Source: a virus | Length of the DNA stretch: 43,763 nt | Direction: 5' to 3' (one strand) | Virus record (IMG/VR): IMGVR_UViG_3300009155_003916 | Span: 1 to 43,763 of that record | Shown: positions 19,301 to 26,319 of the stretch, piece by piece | Layout of the letters: every line of letters begins with the position of its first letter | Numbering within the stretch: the stretch's first letter is position 1 | Translations under genes and position numbers: made by a program | Notes under the pieces: generated by a model | Told to the model about the DNA's origin: nothing | The model's input: the letters and a program-made list of their open reading frames with translations, nothing else | Databases searched by the model: none

Positions 19301-19517
19301 GAATTTGTGTGTTTACAAATTTCTCAGTTGAAGTTCCACCGAAATATGTTTCGTACTCATCAAAACTAGTGATAAAAATAGGTTCAAAAGCAGGCCCTTT
19401 AAGAGCTTCACCAACTAAACCTAGTGTAGTAACACCAACACTTTGAGCAACAAAACTTAAATCTCTTTCTGAAGTATATACTCCAGGTGAAACGAATACC
19501 TTATTTGATGTAGCCAT
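16308..19517 (-). CDS. 18: Tail sheath protein (T4 gp18-like, enlarged)
   Basis: The product is 1069 aa; T4 gp18 is 659 aa. The N-terminus (VFVSPGVYTSERDLSFVAQS, then GLVGEALKGPAFEPIFITSF) and the C-terminal 170 residues (ARRKLTQTDRDTLYQGRINP, NKTLQVAQSALDRLNVRR, FRVTVSSSPEDLDRNQLVGK, IKPTKSLEFIDIEFLI) are the conserved sheath core, which contracts and drives the tube into the cell. The surplus lies in the middle: about residues 100-450 are Ser/Thr/Asn/Gly-rich and form extra surface domains, and about 570-740 are also insert-like. The ATG follows a GTATTTAT element and a divergent gene starts 122 nt upstream on the other strand. The sheath identity is firm; the role of the added domains is unknown. 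Confidence 0.9.
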   Translation of the reverse strand: MATSNKVFVSPGVYTSERDLSFVAQSVGVTTLGLVGEALKGPAFEPIFITSFDEYETYFGGTSTEKFVNTQIPKYEMAYIAKSYLQQSNQLFVTRILGLSGYDAGPSWTIKTIANPNTTTIGLTGSTPVGFTVTFSANSTGTVNILTNGLSAYTDVNTSYTKIDGSTSTFTTDLQNFLLTVFGNDTAAVVQVNSASTSYIFGSLPAATNTTYTSGSYTASTNVLGVYNTNASSQDYTSYLNDPWYYSLFNISTGNNYFGRSFVTFLSSLSGGLSAGSYTSYTGTISGQTFGWSGTAYSAYNNMVVATLRSRGVSNYGSGVAGPDYVVSAASNVNLIDINTGVTKNPYTEFRITGLTTTSSPTSFSITASMQQTGANYLSKVLSKDNFAIDRTVIPLFVEEIYPNLLNFGYNKGYIRGLSTSLIQLPGLRAASTTGTMAYFLDPYQTPRSPWVVSELRGNKVYELFKVITISDGNAANTQVKISILNMSFNNLTFDIAVRDFYDTDTNPVILEKFTNCTMDPSQNSYVGVKVGTSDGEYQLNSKFIMLELNYDAPVDAIPCGFEGLVERTYSSTSNVPPQPVYKTKYDFPGEVIYNPPFGNATGSADNSTTSSGDKVRTTYLGFSSQLGIDSDLFQYKGKQNPTSICNEASDWTYQTKGYHMDSGATVVTIANSYLSSGTSAFEVGSVSFTTDPTDPTNPYYKIQSRKFTFLVQGGFDGWDIYRERRTNGDEFILGGSGYKKGVSPTCDTRYPSATGWGAFRPYTYGNNITDYATTDYYAYLLGIQTFANPEATNINVFATPGIDYVNNSNLVEDAIEMVEQERADSIYITTTPDIDLLVSTVDTQDFIDPTEAVNTLDDTGIDSNYTATYYPWILVRDTVNNTQIYLPSTGEVCRNLALTDNIAFPWFASAGYTRGLVSSVKARRKLTQTDRDTLYQGRINPIATFSDVGTVIWGNKTLQVAQSALDRLNVRRLLLQARKLISAVAVRLLFEQNDEKVRQDFLDAVNPILDSIRRDRGLYDFRVTVSSSPEDLDRNQLVGKVYIKPTKSLEFIDIEFLITPTGASFENI

Positions 19518-19546
19518 TATAATAAAAGTTTTTTAATTTATTTACC

Positions 19547-19554
19547 ATAAATAC
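19547..19554 (-). promoter_or_regulatory. GTATTTAT upstream element of the tail sheath gene
   Basis: GTATTTATGGTAAA on the minus strand, 29 nt before the sheath ATG, in the divergent space shared with the 52-aa gene on the plus strand, which has its own oppositely oriented element. Confidence 0.5.
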
Positions 19555-19575
19555 TTTACTTTTAACCAAAAACCT

Positions 19576-19600
19576 AAGATAATATAAAGTTCATTATCTT
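19576..19600. other. 8-bp inverted repeat in the divergent sheath / small-gene region
   Basis: AAGATAAT and ATTATCTT flank a 9-nt loop between the two divergent elements. It has a single G-C pair per arm and could be an operator for a dimeric regulator or a weak hairpin. Its place next to a ribbon-helix-helix-like gene makes autoregulation possible, but there is no direct evidence. Confidence 0.3.
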
Positions 19601-19628
19601 TATTTCTACCAAAAATATCTTTTTTTGA

Positions 19629-19635
19629 TATTTAC
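19629..19635 (+). promoter_or_regulatory. TATTTAC upstream element of the 52-aa plus-strand gene
   Basis: GATATTTACC lies just before the ATG at 19640, the C-ending variant of the recurrent element, oriented with the gene and opposite to the sheath element. Confidence 0.4.
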
Positions 19636-19639
19636 CGAT

Positions 19640-19798
19640 ATGGATAGTGAAAAACTAAAAAATATAAAGATTGGTAAAACATCTCACGATTTATTAAAAG
19701 CATATTGTGATGATCGTGGTCTTAAAATTTATAAGTTTTTAGAAAAATTAATTAAAGAAAATTGTAAACCTAAAAAAGACTTATATGGTGATAATTAA
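19640..19798 (+). CDS. Small ribbon-helix-helix-like protein (52 aa)
   Basis: ATG at 19640 opens a 52-aa frame ending in TAA at 19798. The core reads IKIGKTSHDLLKAYCDDRGL followed by KIYKFLEKLIKENCK. This is the pattern of a short strand, a first helix (HDLLKAYCDDRG) and a second helix (KIYKFLEKLIKE), seen in small ribbon-helix-helix DNA-binding proteins such as Arc-type repressors. It stands alone on the plus strand between minus-strand virion genes, has an upstream TATTTAC element, and converges with the gp15-like gene, the two stop codons overlapping by 4 nt. A regulatory role, perhaps at the neighbouring inverted repeat, is inferred. It could also be a small unrelated helical protein. Confidence 0.6.
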   Translation: MDSEKLKNIKIGKTSHDLLKAYCDDRGLKIYKFLEKLIKENCKPKKDLYGDN

Positions 19799-20829
19799 AC
19801 CAATACGTTCTTAAATATTATAAATCCATTTTGTCCTGAATTTGTCAAAGTTACTTCTGTCTTAAGAATATCCCCCGAATTTATTTGAAGTGTAGAACCT
19901 GTGAATAAGACATTATTAATATACGTTAAATAATTTGAAATGTTACTAGAATCATTATAACTTACATTAACTTTGTATTCAATAGTTCTCGTATCTGAAG
20001 TATATGATGAATTAAAATCTATTTTTGTCTCAAAAGTTTCAGGATTTTCAGGATATTTTTTCCTTTTTTGACTTGGTTTAGCGGTTCCTAACTCAAACAT
20101 TGTAAATTGTCTTGATATCGCGGGTTTAACTTGAAATTCGTTTTCATCCAATAGAAACCCTTGAAGGGTAAATGTGTATTTTTGTAAATAGAATTTTCGT
20201 TTCTCAAGATCCATTACTGATTCATCAGCGATATCACCTCTAAGTATTGGAATATAATGTCCTTTTATAATGGTATACGCTTGTCGAGATGCAAACTTCT
20301 CCATTATAACTTTGTTAAATGAGTTAATTTCTCTCATTCTATTACATATGATATAAACATTGTATGTTATATCTATAGGTACTGGTTGTGGTATAGTATA
20401 AACGTCAACACCTTTTCTTGTTCCGTCCCAAGTTGGTACTGCAATATATTGATATTGTCTCCTATTTGGGATATTAAACATTCCCCCATAAGTTTGACCA
20501 AACTGAACTTCAGGTACTCTAACAACGGTTATAAATGGTAAAGATACATTTTTATCTAAATCCTGAGTGTCCCAAGTTTGAGTAAATTGTGCCCAATTTT
20601 GTGTTGTTATAATAAGATCCAAAGTTGGAACTACTTTACCTTCACTTACAATTTGTAATTCATCTTTAACAAAATCTAAAAATCCTCTATCTAAATCAGC
20701 GTGTAATATAGATTTAGGTAAATAAGTCCCATCTTCATTGATTTTATCAAGAAGTTCCTGTCTTCTAGCAGGACCTATTTTAGGTTCAACTAAAGGTAAT
20801 GTAGGTATAATTTTCTTTGGTAATGCCAT
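19795..20829 (-). CDS. Tail sheath stabiliser / tail terminator (T4 gp15-like)
   Basis: The product is 344 aa (T4 gp15, 272 aa). The middle part ITYNVYIICNRMREINSFNK, followed by a FASRQAYTIIKGHYIPI stretch and FYLQKYTFTLQGFLLDENEF, follows the arrangement of gp15-type proteins: a beta strand, a helix of paired-ring contacts, then strands that end in a pi-rich LxGFLxDE motif. These proteins cap the tail and link it to the head. The order neck protein, this protein, sheath, tube matches T4 genes 14-15-18-19. The C-terminal 70 residues (SYTSDTRTIEYKVNVSYND onward) are an extra beta domain. The gene starts 2 nt after the upstream neck-like gene. The identification leans on gene order as well as sequence pattern. 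Confidence 0.6.
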   Translation of the reverse strand: MALPKKIIPTLPLVEPKIGPARRQELLDKINEDGTYLPKSILHADLDRGFLDFVKDELQIVSEGKVVPTLDLIITTQNWAQFTQTWDTQDLDKNVSLPFITVVRVPEVQFGQTYGGMFNIPNRRQYQYIAVPTWDGTRKGVDVYTIPQPVPIDITYNVYIICNRMREINSFNKVIMEKFASRQAYTIIKGHYIPILRGDIADESVMDLEKRKFYLQKYTFTLQGFLLDENEFQVKPAISRQFTMFELGTAKPSQKRKKYPENPETFETKIDFNSSYTSDTRTIEYKVNVSYNDSSNISNYLTYINNVLFTGSTLQINSGDILKTEVTLTNSGQNGFIIFKNVLV

Positions 20830-20831
20830 TA

Positions 20832-21347
20832 TTAAATTCCATTAAATTCATTTCTATTAACAGGAACCGCAACAAATGTTCTGTAAAATGGTTTATATCC
20901 CCCATATGTATGTTTCAAATCAGATGTAACACGACCATCATTTGCCACACTATAATACCTAACCTTAGTTTCTGTTTCATAATATGCAACATAATCACCA
21001 AATTCAATCTCTATACTAAGTTCATCCAATTCCTTTTGATAAACCGAGAATGTCATATTACCAGGTTCCATCTGATCTAACTTACTATTCCCAATAAATT
21101 TGTTTTCAGGTGCAACAATTTTAACATAAGCCTTAAACTCAACTGGTGGCAAATAAGTAATACCACCTTCAGGTGTTTCACCATAAACGTCATCTTTTTT
21201 GGATTTACCTTTATCTACTTTATATAAAACCAATGTGAAGTTCATGTCACCCTCCAACCATTCACGACCCATTTCAATGTCTAAGTCATAGTCTTCGGCG
21301 CCAAAAAACTTTCCTAATCTTGTTATCGGTACTTTACGCTCTGCCAT
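20832..21347 (-). CDS. Putative neck / head-tail joining protein (position of T4 gp14)
   Basis: The product is 171 aa, mainly beta-rich. The most distinctive part is EFGDYVAYYETETKVRYYSV followed by LKHTYGGYKPFYRTFVAVPV, where aromatic residues and the HTYGGYKPFYRT motif stand out. I associate this with conserved structural proteins of T4-like marine and freshwater phages. It is the first gene of the minus-strand tail operon, directly before the gp15-like gene (2 nt gap), which is the place of T4 neck protein gp14. The ATG lies 4 nt after a GTATTTAT element, so a transcript starting there would be almost leaderless. The virion role is inferred from position. Confidence 0.5.
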   Translation of the reverse strand: MAERKVPITRLGKFFGAEDYDLDIEMGREWLEGDMNFTLVLYKVDKGKSKKDDVYGETPEGGITYLPPVEFKAYVKIVAPENKFIGNSKLDQMEPGNMTFSVYQKELDELSIEIEFGDYVAYYETETKVRYYSVANDGRVTSDLKHTYGGYKPFYRTFVAVPVNRNEFNGI

Positions 21348-21351
21348 ATTG

Positions 21352-21359
21352 ATAAATAC
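21352..21359 (-). promoter_or_regulatory. GTATTTAT upstream element of the neck-like gene
   Basis: AGTATTTATCAATATG: the element ends 4 nt before the start codon at 21347. If it is a -10-type promoter the mRNA would begin at or next to the ATG. It is paired with an opposite element for the divergent helicase gene. Confidence 0.5.
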
Positions 21360-21373
21360 TTGATTGTTTATTA

Positions 21374-21380
21374 TATTTAC
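21374..21380 (+). promoter_or_regulatory. TATTTAC upstream element of the helicase gene
   Basis: TTATATTTACC on the plus strand, 9 nt before the helicase ATG at 21390. It is the C-ending variant of the recurrent element and also close to the Bacteroidetes -7 consensus (TAnnTTTG) except for its last base. Confidence 0.4.
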
Positions 21381-21389
21381 CTTTTAAGT

Positions 21390-23687
21390 ATGAATGAAAT
21401 AAAAATCAATCAACCGCTTGAAATTAGAGCACTTGATGTCCTTGATAATTATTCAGGGGCAAACAACTATATTATCAAATTAAAAATCAAAAAAGACACT
21501 AATAAAAAGTTCTATCCTACGAGAAATCAAGCAGAATATATCTTATCGTATAAAGACACCACACCTAAAATTGCAAGAAAATGGGTTGAACTTGATATGT
21601 ATTTTGCTAACAAACTTGCAGATGAAAAATTATTAACGGAAGTTCCAACAAAAATATGGGTTGAGAAGTTATTAGTGGAAAAAGACACATCGTATCACAT
21701 TTGGGGAAAATTTAATGAACACGAGGAGTTATATGATTTTTGGATGCCAAAATCAGGAATTATTAAAGACAACTCCATTAAAGTTAATATTGATTATGAA
21801 AAGTATTCTCATAGACCTCCATTGTCTCATCAAATAGAAGGTATTGAAAAATTAGTTGGAAATAAGAAATATATTTTAGCAGATGATATGGGGCTAGGAA
21901 AGACGACACAAGCGATTATCGCAGCTTTGGAAACGGGTGTTGATAAGATTTTGATTATTAGTCCCGCATCATTAAAGATTAACTGGCAACGTGAAATTGA
22001 AAATTATACGGATCGTTCAGTTGCCATCATTGATGGTAAAAAATGGGAATCCGCAGATTTCGTTATTGTAAATTACGACATCTTAAAGAATTTTCACGAT
22101 CCAAAAAATAGAGAAAATAGTCAGATATTAAATGAAGGTTTTGGTTTGGTTGTTTTAGATGAATGTTTTACATACGATACTAAAATTATCACTGAATTTG
22201 GTGAAAAAAATATTGGAGATATTGTAGAGAATGGGTTAGATGTTAAAATTTTAACATTTAATCACAAAAATAAAATTTTTGAATATAAAAAAATAAATAG
22301 ATGGATTAGAAAAAATAAAGACACTATATACAAAATAAAACTCAACAACGGGCGATTTATAGAGTGTACTGATAATCATAAGTTCTATGTAAATAATAAA
22401 GGATATGTTAAAGCAAAGGACCTCACATCAACCGATGACTTGTATATGTTGTCAAAAACCACTTTCAAAGAAACAAATTTGGAAGAAGGGAAAATGTTGT
22501 TTAAAGAGTTGTTCATCAATAATAAGGAACAAAATATCACCACAAAAACCAAAGGAATTGAATTCGTTAGGGTGGAAAGTATTGAGATTTTGGAACGAGG
22601 AAGTTATGATAAATCCACAAATGTGTATTCAAAAAATACAAGAGTTTATGATTTAGAAATTGAGGATAATCATAACTATTTTGCTAACAATATCTTAGTA
22701 AGTAATTGTCATTATATTCAAAACACACAAGCACAGAGAACAAAACTAATCAATGATTTTGTTAAAAAAATTGATAGATTATGGTTATTGACAGGTACAC
22801 CAATCACATCAAGACCAATCAATTATTATAACTTATTGAATTTAATTGATTCCCCCGTTGCCATGAATTGGATGGCATATGTTATCAGATATTGTGAAGG
22901 GTATCAATTCAGTGTTGGTAAAAGAAAAATATGGAATGTTAGTGGTGCGTCAAATCTTGAAGAACTTCGTGATAGGACATCTCGTCAAGTGTTAAGACGT
23001 TTGAAAACCGATGTATTGGATCTACCCGAAAAAATCATAACACCAGTTTATCTTAAATTAAAATCTTATGAATACGAGAGATTGATGGGCGAGTATTATG
23101 ATTGGTACGATAAATCTGAAGACTCAACATCATTGACCGTTCAATTTACCAAACTAATGAAAGTTAGACAGGTAATTTCAGAAGAGAAAGTTAAATCAAC
23201 AATTGAGTTATGTGAGAATATTATTGAACAAGGTAAGAAGGTCATTGTATTTACCAATTTTACTAACTCGTTAAATACTATCTTATCTCATTTTGGAAAA
23301 AAAGCCGTTGGTCTTGATGGTAGTATGTCACAAGGAATGAGACAAGATAATGTTGATAAATTCCAAAATGATGAAAATATTATGGTATTTGTTGGGAATA
23401 TCAAAGCTGCAGGTGTTGGTATTACCTTAACATCCGCCGAGGTTGTAGTTATGAACGACTTATCATTTGTACCTTCAGACCATTCACAAGCAGAAGATCG
23501 TGCATATAGATACGGACAAAAGAATAACGTTTTGGTATATTACCCTATTTTTGATAATACAATTGAGGGTATCATATATAATATCCTACAGAAAAAGAAA
23601 AACATATTTGAAACCGTTATGGGTGATAATTTAAGTAAGGGTGATTTTGTTGAGGAGATTATGACCCTAATCAACACTAGAAGATAA
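21390..23687 (+). CDS. SNF2-family DNA helicase/translocase interrupted by a mini-intein
   Basis: From ATG at 21390 the precursor is 765 aa; the extein is 584 aa after removal of 181 residues. Helicase motifs in order: motif I ADDMGLGKTTQAI (about 163-175), Ia ILIISPASLKINWQRE, motif II DECH, motif III LWLLTGTPI, and near the C-terminus motif V VGNIKAAGVGITLT and motif VI HSQAEDRAYRYGQ. This is a SMARCAL1/SNF2-like double-stranded DNA translocase, probably acting in fork remodelling or recombination, a niche UvsW fills in T4. The intein splits DE from CH in the Walker B motif. The gene starts a plus-strand unit with SOD, nuclease and gp13-like genes. A TTG ten codons earlier is a less likely start. 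Confidence 0.88.
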   Translation: MNEIKINQPLEIRALDVLDNYSGANNYIIKLKIKKDTNKKFYPTRNQAEYILSYKDTTPKIARKWVELDMYFANKLADEKLLTEVPTKIWVEKLLVEKDTSYHIWGKFNEHEELYDFWMPKSGIIKDNSIKVNIDYEKYSHRPPLSHQIEGIEKLVGNKKYILADDMGLGKTTQAIIAALETGVDKILIISPASLKINWQREIENYTDRSVAIIDGKKWESADFVIVNYDILKNFHDPKNRENSQILNEGFGLVVLDECFTYDTKIITEFGEKNIGDIVENGLDVKILTFNHKNKIFEYKKINRWIRKNKDTIYKIKLNNGRFIECTDNHKFYVNNKGYVKAKDLTSTDDLYMLSKTTFKETNLEEGKMLFKELFINNKEQNITTKTKGIEFVRVESIEILERGSYDKSTNVYSKNTRVYDLEIEDNHNYFANNILVSNCHYIQNTQAQRTKLINDFVKKIDRLWLLTGTPITSRPINYYNLLNLIDSPVAMNWMAYVIRYCEGYQFSVGKRKIWNVSGASNLEELRDRTSRQVLRRLKTDVLDLPEKIITPVYLKLKSYEYERLMGEYYDWYDKSEDSTSLTVQFTKLMKVRQVISEEKVKSTIELCENIIEQGKKVIVFTNFTNSLNTILSHFGKKAVGLDGSMSQGMRQDNVDKFQNDENIMVFVGNIKAAGVGITLTSAEVVVMNDLSFVPSDHSQAEDRAYRYGQKNNVLVYYPIFDNTIEGIIYNILQKKKNIFETVMGDNLSKGDFVEEIMTLINTRR
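22164..22706 (+). mobile_element. Mini-intein in the DExH box of the SNF2 helicase (181 aa)
   Basis: The insert begins at Cys259 (CFTYDTKIITEFGEKNIGDI) and ends at Asn439 (YDLEIEDNHNYFANNILVSN), with Cys440 as +1 residue, so the host motif DE/CHYIQN is restored on splicing. Block A (C-x-x-x-D-T-K-I), block B (ECTDNHKF with T and H) and blocks F/G are present. The residue before the terminal Asn is Ser instead of the usual His. There is no LAGLIDADG or HNH endonuclease between the blocks; the linker is only about 60 residues. It should splice but not home by itself. Confidence 0.88.
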
Positions 23688-23692
23688 TGATA

Positions 23693-23699
23693 TATTTAT
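23693..23699 (+). promoter_or_regulatory. TATTTAT upstream element of the superoxide dismutase gene
   Basis: GATATATTTATCATTATG: the core ends 4 nt before the SOD start and only 6 nt after the helicase stop. The arrangement is the same as before the 119-aa gene at 30476. Confidence 0.45.
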
Positions 23700-23703
23700 C
23701 ATT

Positions 23704-24378
23704 ATGAAACAATTAGAAAGAAAGATAGAATTACTTGAAACGATATTGGAAGGTAAAAACGTTTTTGAGGCGAATTACAAAGCACAAAAATTGGATTATA
23801 ACCCTAATTCTTTATCCGACTTCATAGACAAGGAAACTATGGATGTCCATTATAATGGACATTACAAAACGTACATCAAAAAATTAAATGATCTTCTACC
23901 TGATGATCAAACAATTCCAATTGAGGGTTTAATTAAAAAAATATCAAGGTATAATAGAAAGGTGAGAAATAATGCCGGTGGTGTTTATAATCATCAACTT
24001 TTTTGGAAAATGTTATCACCAAATAAGACAAAACCATCAGAGGAGTTATTAGATAAAATCATTAAAGATTTTGGTTCTTACGATGATTTTAGAAAAAAGT
24101 TTGAGAGGGTTGCTCAAGATAAATTTGGTTCAGGATGGGTTTGGTTGGTTGTTGGAAGTAATGGAAAACTTCGTGTTACTTCAACATCAAATCAAGATAA
24201 CCCTGAGATGAATAATATTAGAGGTGGAGGAAAAGTTTTATTAGGCCTTGACATTTGGGAACATGCGTATTATCTTCGCTACCTAAATAAGAGAGACCAA
24301 TACATCAAGAACTTTTGGAAGGTTGTAAATTGGGATTTCGTAAATTCAGAGTATCAGAAACTTAAACCAAAAAAATAA
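23704..24378 (+). CDS. Mn-type (Fe/Mn family) superoxide dismutase
   Basis: The product is 224 aa and converts superoxide to hydrogen peroxide and oxygen. All four metal ligands are visible: H49 (TMDVHYNGHYKTYIKKLN), H97 (AGGVYNHQLFWKML), D183 and H187 (GLDIWEHAYYLRYLN). The Gly of NNAGGVYNH and Q164 in STSNQDNP are at the positions that favour manganese over iron. GSGWVWLVV and the final IKNFWKVVNWDFV are also standard. About 28 residues precede the usual N-terminus; no signal peptide is seen, so it acts in the cytoplasm or is carried in the virion. It stands between the helicase and a putative nuclease, with a 1-nt overlap to the latter. An SOD is unusual in phages and was probably acquired from a bacterium. 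Confidence 0.92.
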   Translation: MKQLERKIELLETILEGKNVFEANYKAQKLDYNPNSLSDFIDKETMDVHYNGHYKTYIKKLNDLLPDDQTIPIEGLIKKISRYNRKVRNNAGGVYNHQLFWKMLSPNKTKPSEELLDKIIKDFGSYDDFRKKFERVAQDKFGSGWVWLVVGSNGKLRVTSTSNQDNPEMNNIRGGGKVLLGLDIWEHAYYLRYLNKRDQYIKNFWKVVNWDFVNSEYQKLKPKK

Positions 24379-25181
24379 TGAAAAAACCATTTGTAATTAA
24401 CGAGGAAAAAGTAATTAAGGATCGTTATTACCACGTTGAATATTTTCAATTGTTTTCAGAAAACAAAGACTTAAAGAACAAATACAAAATTGGTATCATA
24501 GAAATACTTAAATCCACATTCAGTGAATATTGGGGAAAACAGGGTGATGATGTTGAGGGTATTTATGATTTTGAATGTGGTGGAAGATCAGTTTTAAACT
24601 ATCTTTCATCAAACATTATGGTGTTTTGTGTCTTAGTTAAAGAGATAAATAAAGTCTTGTTGAAAGTTGGACAACCATTGTTGGACTTTGGTAATACCAA
24701 GGAGTCTCAAAAAGTAACGATAGAACGTATGATGACAATATTGAAAAGTAATTCGTCAAAAATATTCAATGAGGAACATACGATATTCAACACAATTATG
24801 TCAAAATTAACTGAGACATACGAAAAAGGTAAAAAAACCGAATTAAACGTATTTCCTTTACTTAAAAAAGTCTATGGTGAGGATAATGTTATCATTTCTA
24901 GTGGATCAGGTAAAAAGGACGATATGTTTGGTGGTGTTGATGTCACCATCAACATTGATGGTGTTAATAAAACAGGTCAAATAAAACCATACCAAAAAAT
25001 TGAAAAAAGTGATGGATTTATTAAGTTTGTTGGAGCAGGACTAGTAAAGTCCTATAGTACTGATTTTTTGATTTTCAATAACACGAAAGAACTATATGTC
25101 GTTAAGAACAATCAAACCATTATTGTTAATGGTGATTACAAATTTCCAATCGAGTCTGTCGTTCATATATTATCAAAGTGA
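24378..25181 (+). CDS. Putative PD-(D/E)xK nuclease
   Basis: The product is 267 aa. The C-terminal half has a possible nuclease core: a helix with ELNVFPLLKKVYGED (E before the sheet), then KKDDMFGGVDVTINIDG and VNKTGQIKPYQK, giving E...GxD-(10)-QxK, a common PD-(D/E)xK pattern. The N-terminal half (residues 1-150) is helical and not recognised. The start codon overlaps the SOD stop by one base (TAATG), so the two are translationally coupled. It could be a repair or host-DNA nuclease, but the family is not assigned. An unrelated structural or DNA-binding protein remains possible. Confidence 0.45.
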   Translation: MKKPFVINEEKVIKDRYYHVEYFQLFSENKDLKNKYKIGIIEILKSTFSEYWGKQGDDVEGIYDFECGGRSVLNYLSSNIMVFCVLVKEINKVLLKVGQPLLDFGNTKESQKVTIERMMTILKSNSSKIFNEEHTIFNTIMSKLTETYEKGKKTELNVFPLLKKVYGEDNVIISSGSGKKDDMFGGVDVTINIDGVNKTGQIKPYQKIEKSDGFIKFVGAGLVKSYSTDFLIFNNTKELYVVKNNQTIIVNGDYKFPIESVVHILSK

Positions 25182-25186
25182 TTGAT

Positions 25187-25193
25187 ATTTATA
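25187..25193 (+). promoter_or_regulatory. TATTTAT upstream element of the gp13-like gene
   Basis: TTGATATTTATATGAAAA on the plus strand, 12 nt before the ATG at 25206 and 5 nt after the nuclease stop. An ATG at 25193 leads only to a nine-codon frame, so 25206 is taken as the start. Confidence 0.45.
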
Positions 25194-25205
25194 TGAAAAA
25201 AGACT

Positions 25206-26318
25206 ATGGCAATTATTCCTGAACCAGAAAGAAGTCAATTATACAAAAGAATTAAAAATCTTTTAGGTGCCCCAATCCGTTCTGTTGAGATTGAGGATGA
25301 AATGATGGATTCCCTTATGGAATTATCCATAGGTGATTACTCACAATACGTTTTGGATTGGTTGATTGAATCACAATGGACTTCCCTATATGGATTAAAT
25401 CTTGATGAAAAATCAGTTGCAAATGCTCTTGTTAGGAGAACATTAGATTGGGAAACCCAATACACTTACGCTTACTCAAAAATTGTGGGATTACAAACAA
25501 ATGGTCCTTGGGTGTTAAAACAAGATTATTTTGAACTTAAACCAAATCAACAATTATATGAAATTCCTGCGGGTAGAGAAGTTAATGAGTTGATGTGGTA
25601 CACAAGACCCGCATTAAATAACACATTATTTGATCCTTGGTCAATGGGATTTTTAGGTGGTCCTGGTATTGGTGGTCCTGCCGGATTCTCTCAAATGGGT
25701 TTCCAAGGAGGATACTTTATGATGTCGGCTTATGATATGGTTGCTCGTATGCAAGATATCAATCTTAAATCAAGAATTTTAGGTTCCGATCTTACCTATA
25801 GAATTACCGCACTTCCTGACGGAAAGAAAATGGTTCACTTATTAAACGTTCCTGGTGGTAAGTTTAATTTTGGAAATATCGGATATAATCAATACCGAGT
25901 TTTTTATTGGTATTATGATACTACCGATGATAATAGAGATTCGTGTTTAGCCGCAAATCCCGACATTGTTAAATTACCTTCCGATGTTCCATTAGAAAAT
26001 TTATCTTGGGTAGATTTGAATGTACCAGCACAACAATGGGTTCGTCGTTGGTTTACGGCTTACGTTAAAGAAACTTTATCAAGAGTTAGGGGTAAATACT
26101 CGGGTAATTTAAAGACTCCCGATTCAGAACTTCAAATGGAATATACAACACTTCAGACTGAAGCTAAAGACGAAAAATCTACACTTTTAGAGGAACTTAA
26201 ATTACGTTTAGAAAGACTACGACCTGAAAAACAAATGGAGAAAGAAGCGTCTATCGCTGAAAACCTAAATAAACAACTTAAATTCAGAGCGTTTAAAGTA
26301 CCAATTCAAGCGATATAA
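25206..26318 (+). CDS. Neck protein, head completion (T4 gp13-like)
   Basis: The product is 370 aa (T4 gp13, 309 aa). N-terminal helices (RIKNLLGAPIRSVEIEDEMM) are followed by a beta region with VLKQDYFELKPNQQLYEIPA, a Gly/Phe/Met-rich loop (about 140-180), and the conserved end WVRRWFTAYVKETLSRVRGK then a coiled-coil tail with TLLEELKLRLERLRPEKQ. In T4 gp13 and gp14 close the filled head so that the tail can attach. The WxxxY-x-KE-x-LxRxRGKxS pattern is what I recognise from gp13-type neck proteins. It is separated from its usual partners, which are on the minus strand from 21347. One base separates it from the next gene. Confidence 0.72.
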   Translation: MAIIPEPERSQLYKRIKNLLGAPIRSVEIEDEMMDSLMELSIGDYSQYVLDWLIESQWTSLYGLNLDEKSVANALVRRTLDWETQYTYAYSKIVGLQTNGPWVLKQDYFELKPNQQLYEIPAGREVNELMWYTRPALNNTLFDPWSMGFLGGPGIGGPAGFSQMGFQGGYFMMSAYDMVARMQDINLKSRILGSDLTYRITALPDGKKMVHLLNVPGGKFNFGNIGYNQYRVFYWYYDTTDDNRDSCLAANPDIVKLPSDVPLENLSWVDLNVPAQQWVRRWFTAYVKETLSRVRGKYSGNLKTPDSELQMEYTTLQTEAKDEKSTLLEELKLRLERLRPEKQMEKEASIAENLNKQLKFRAFKVPIQAI

Positions 26319-26319
26319 T

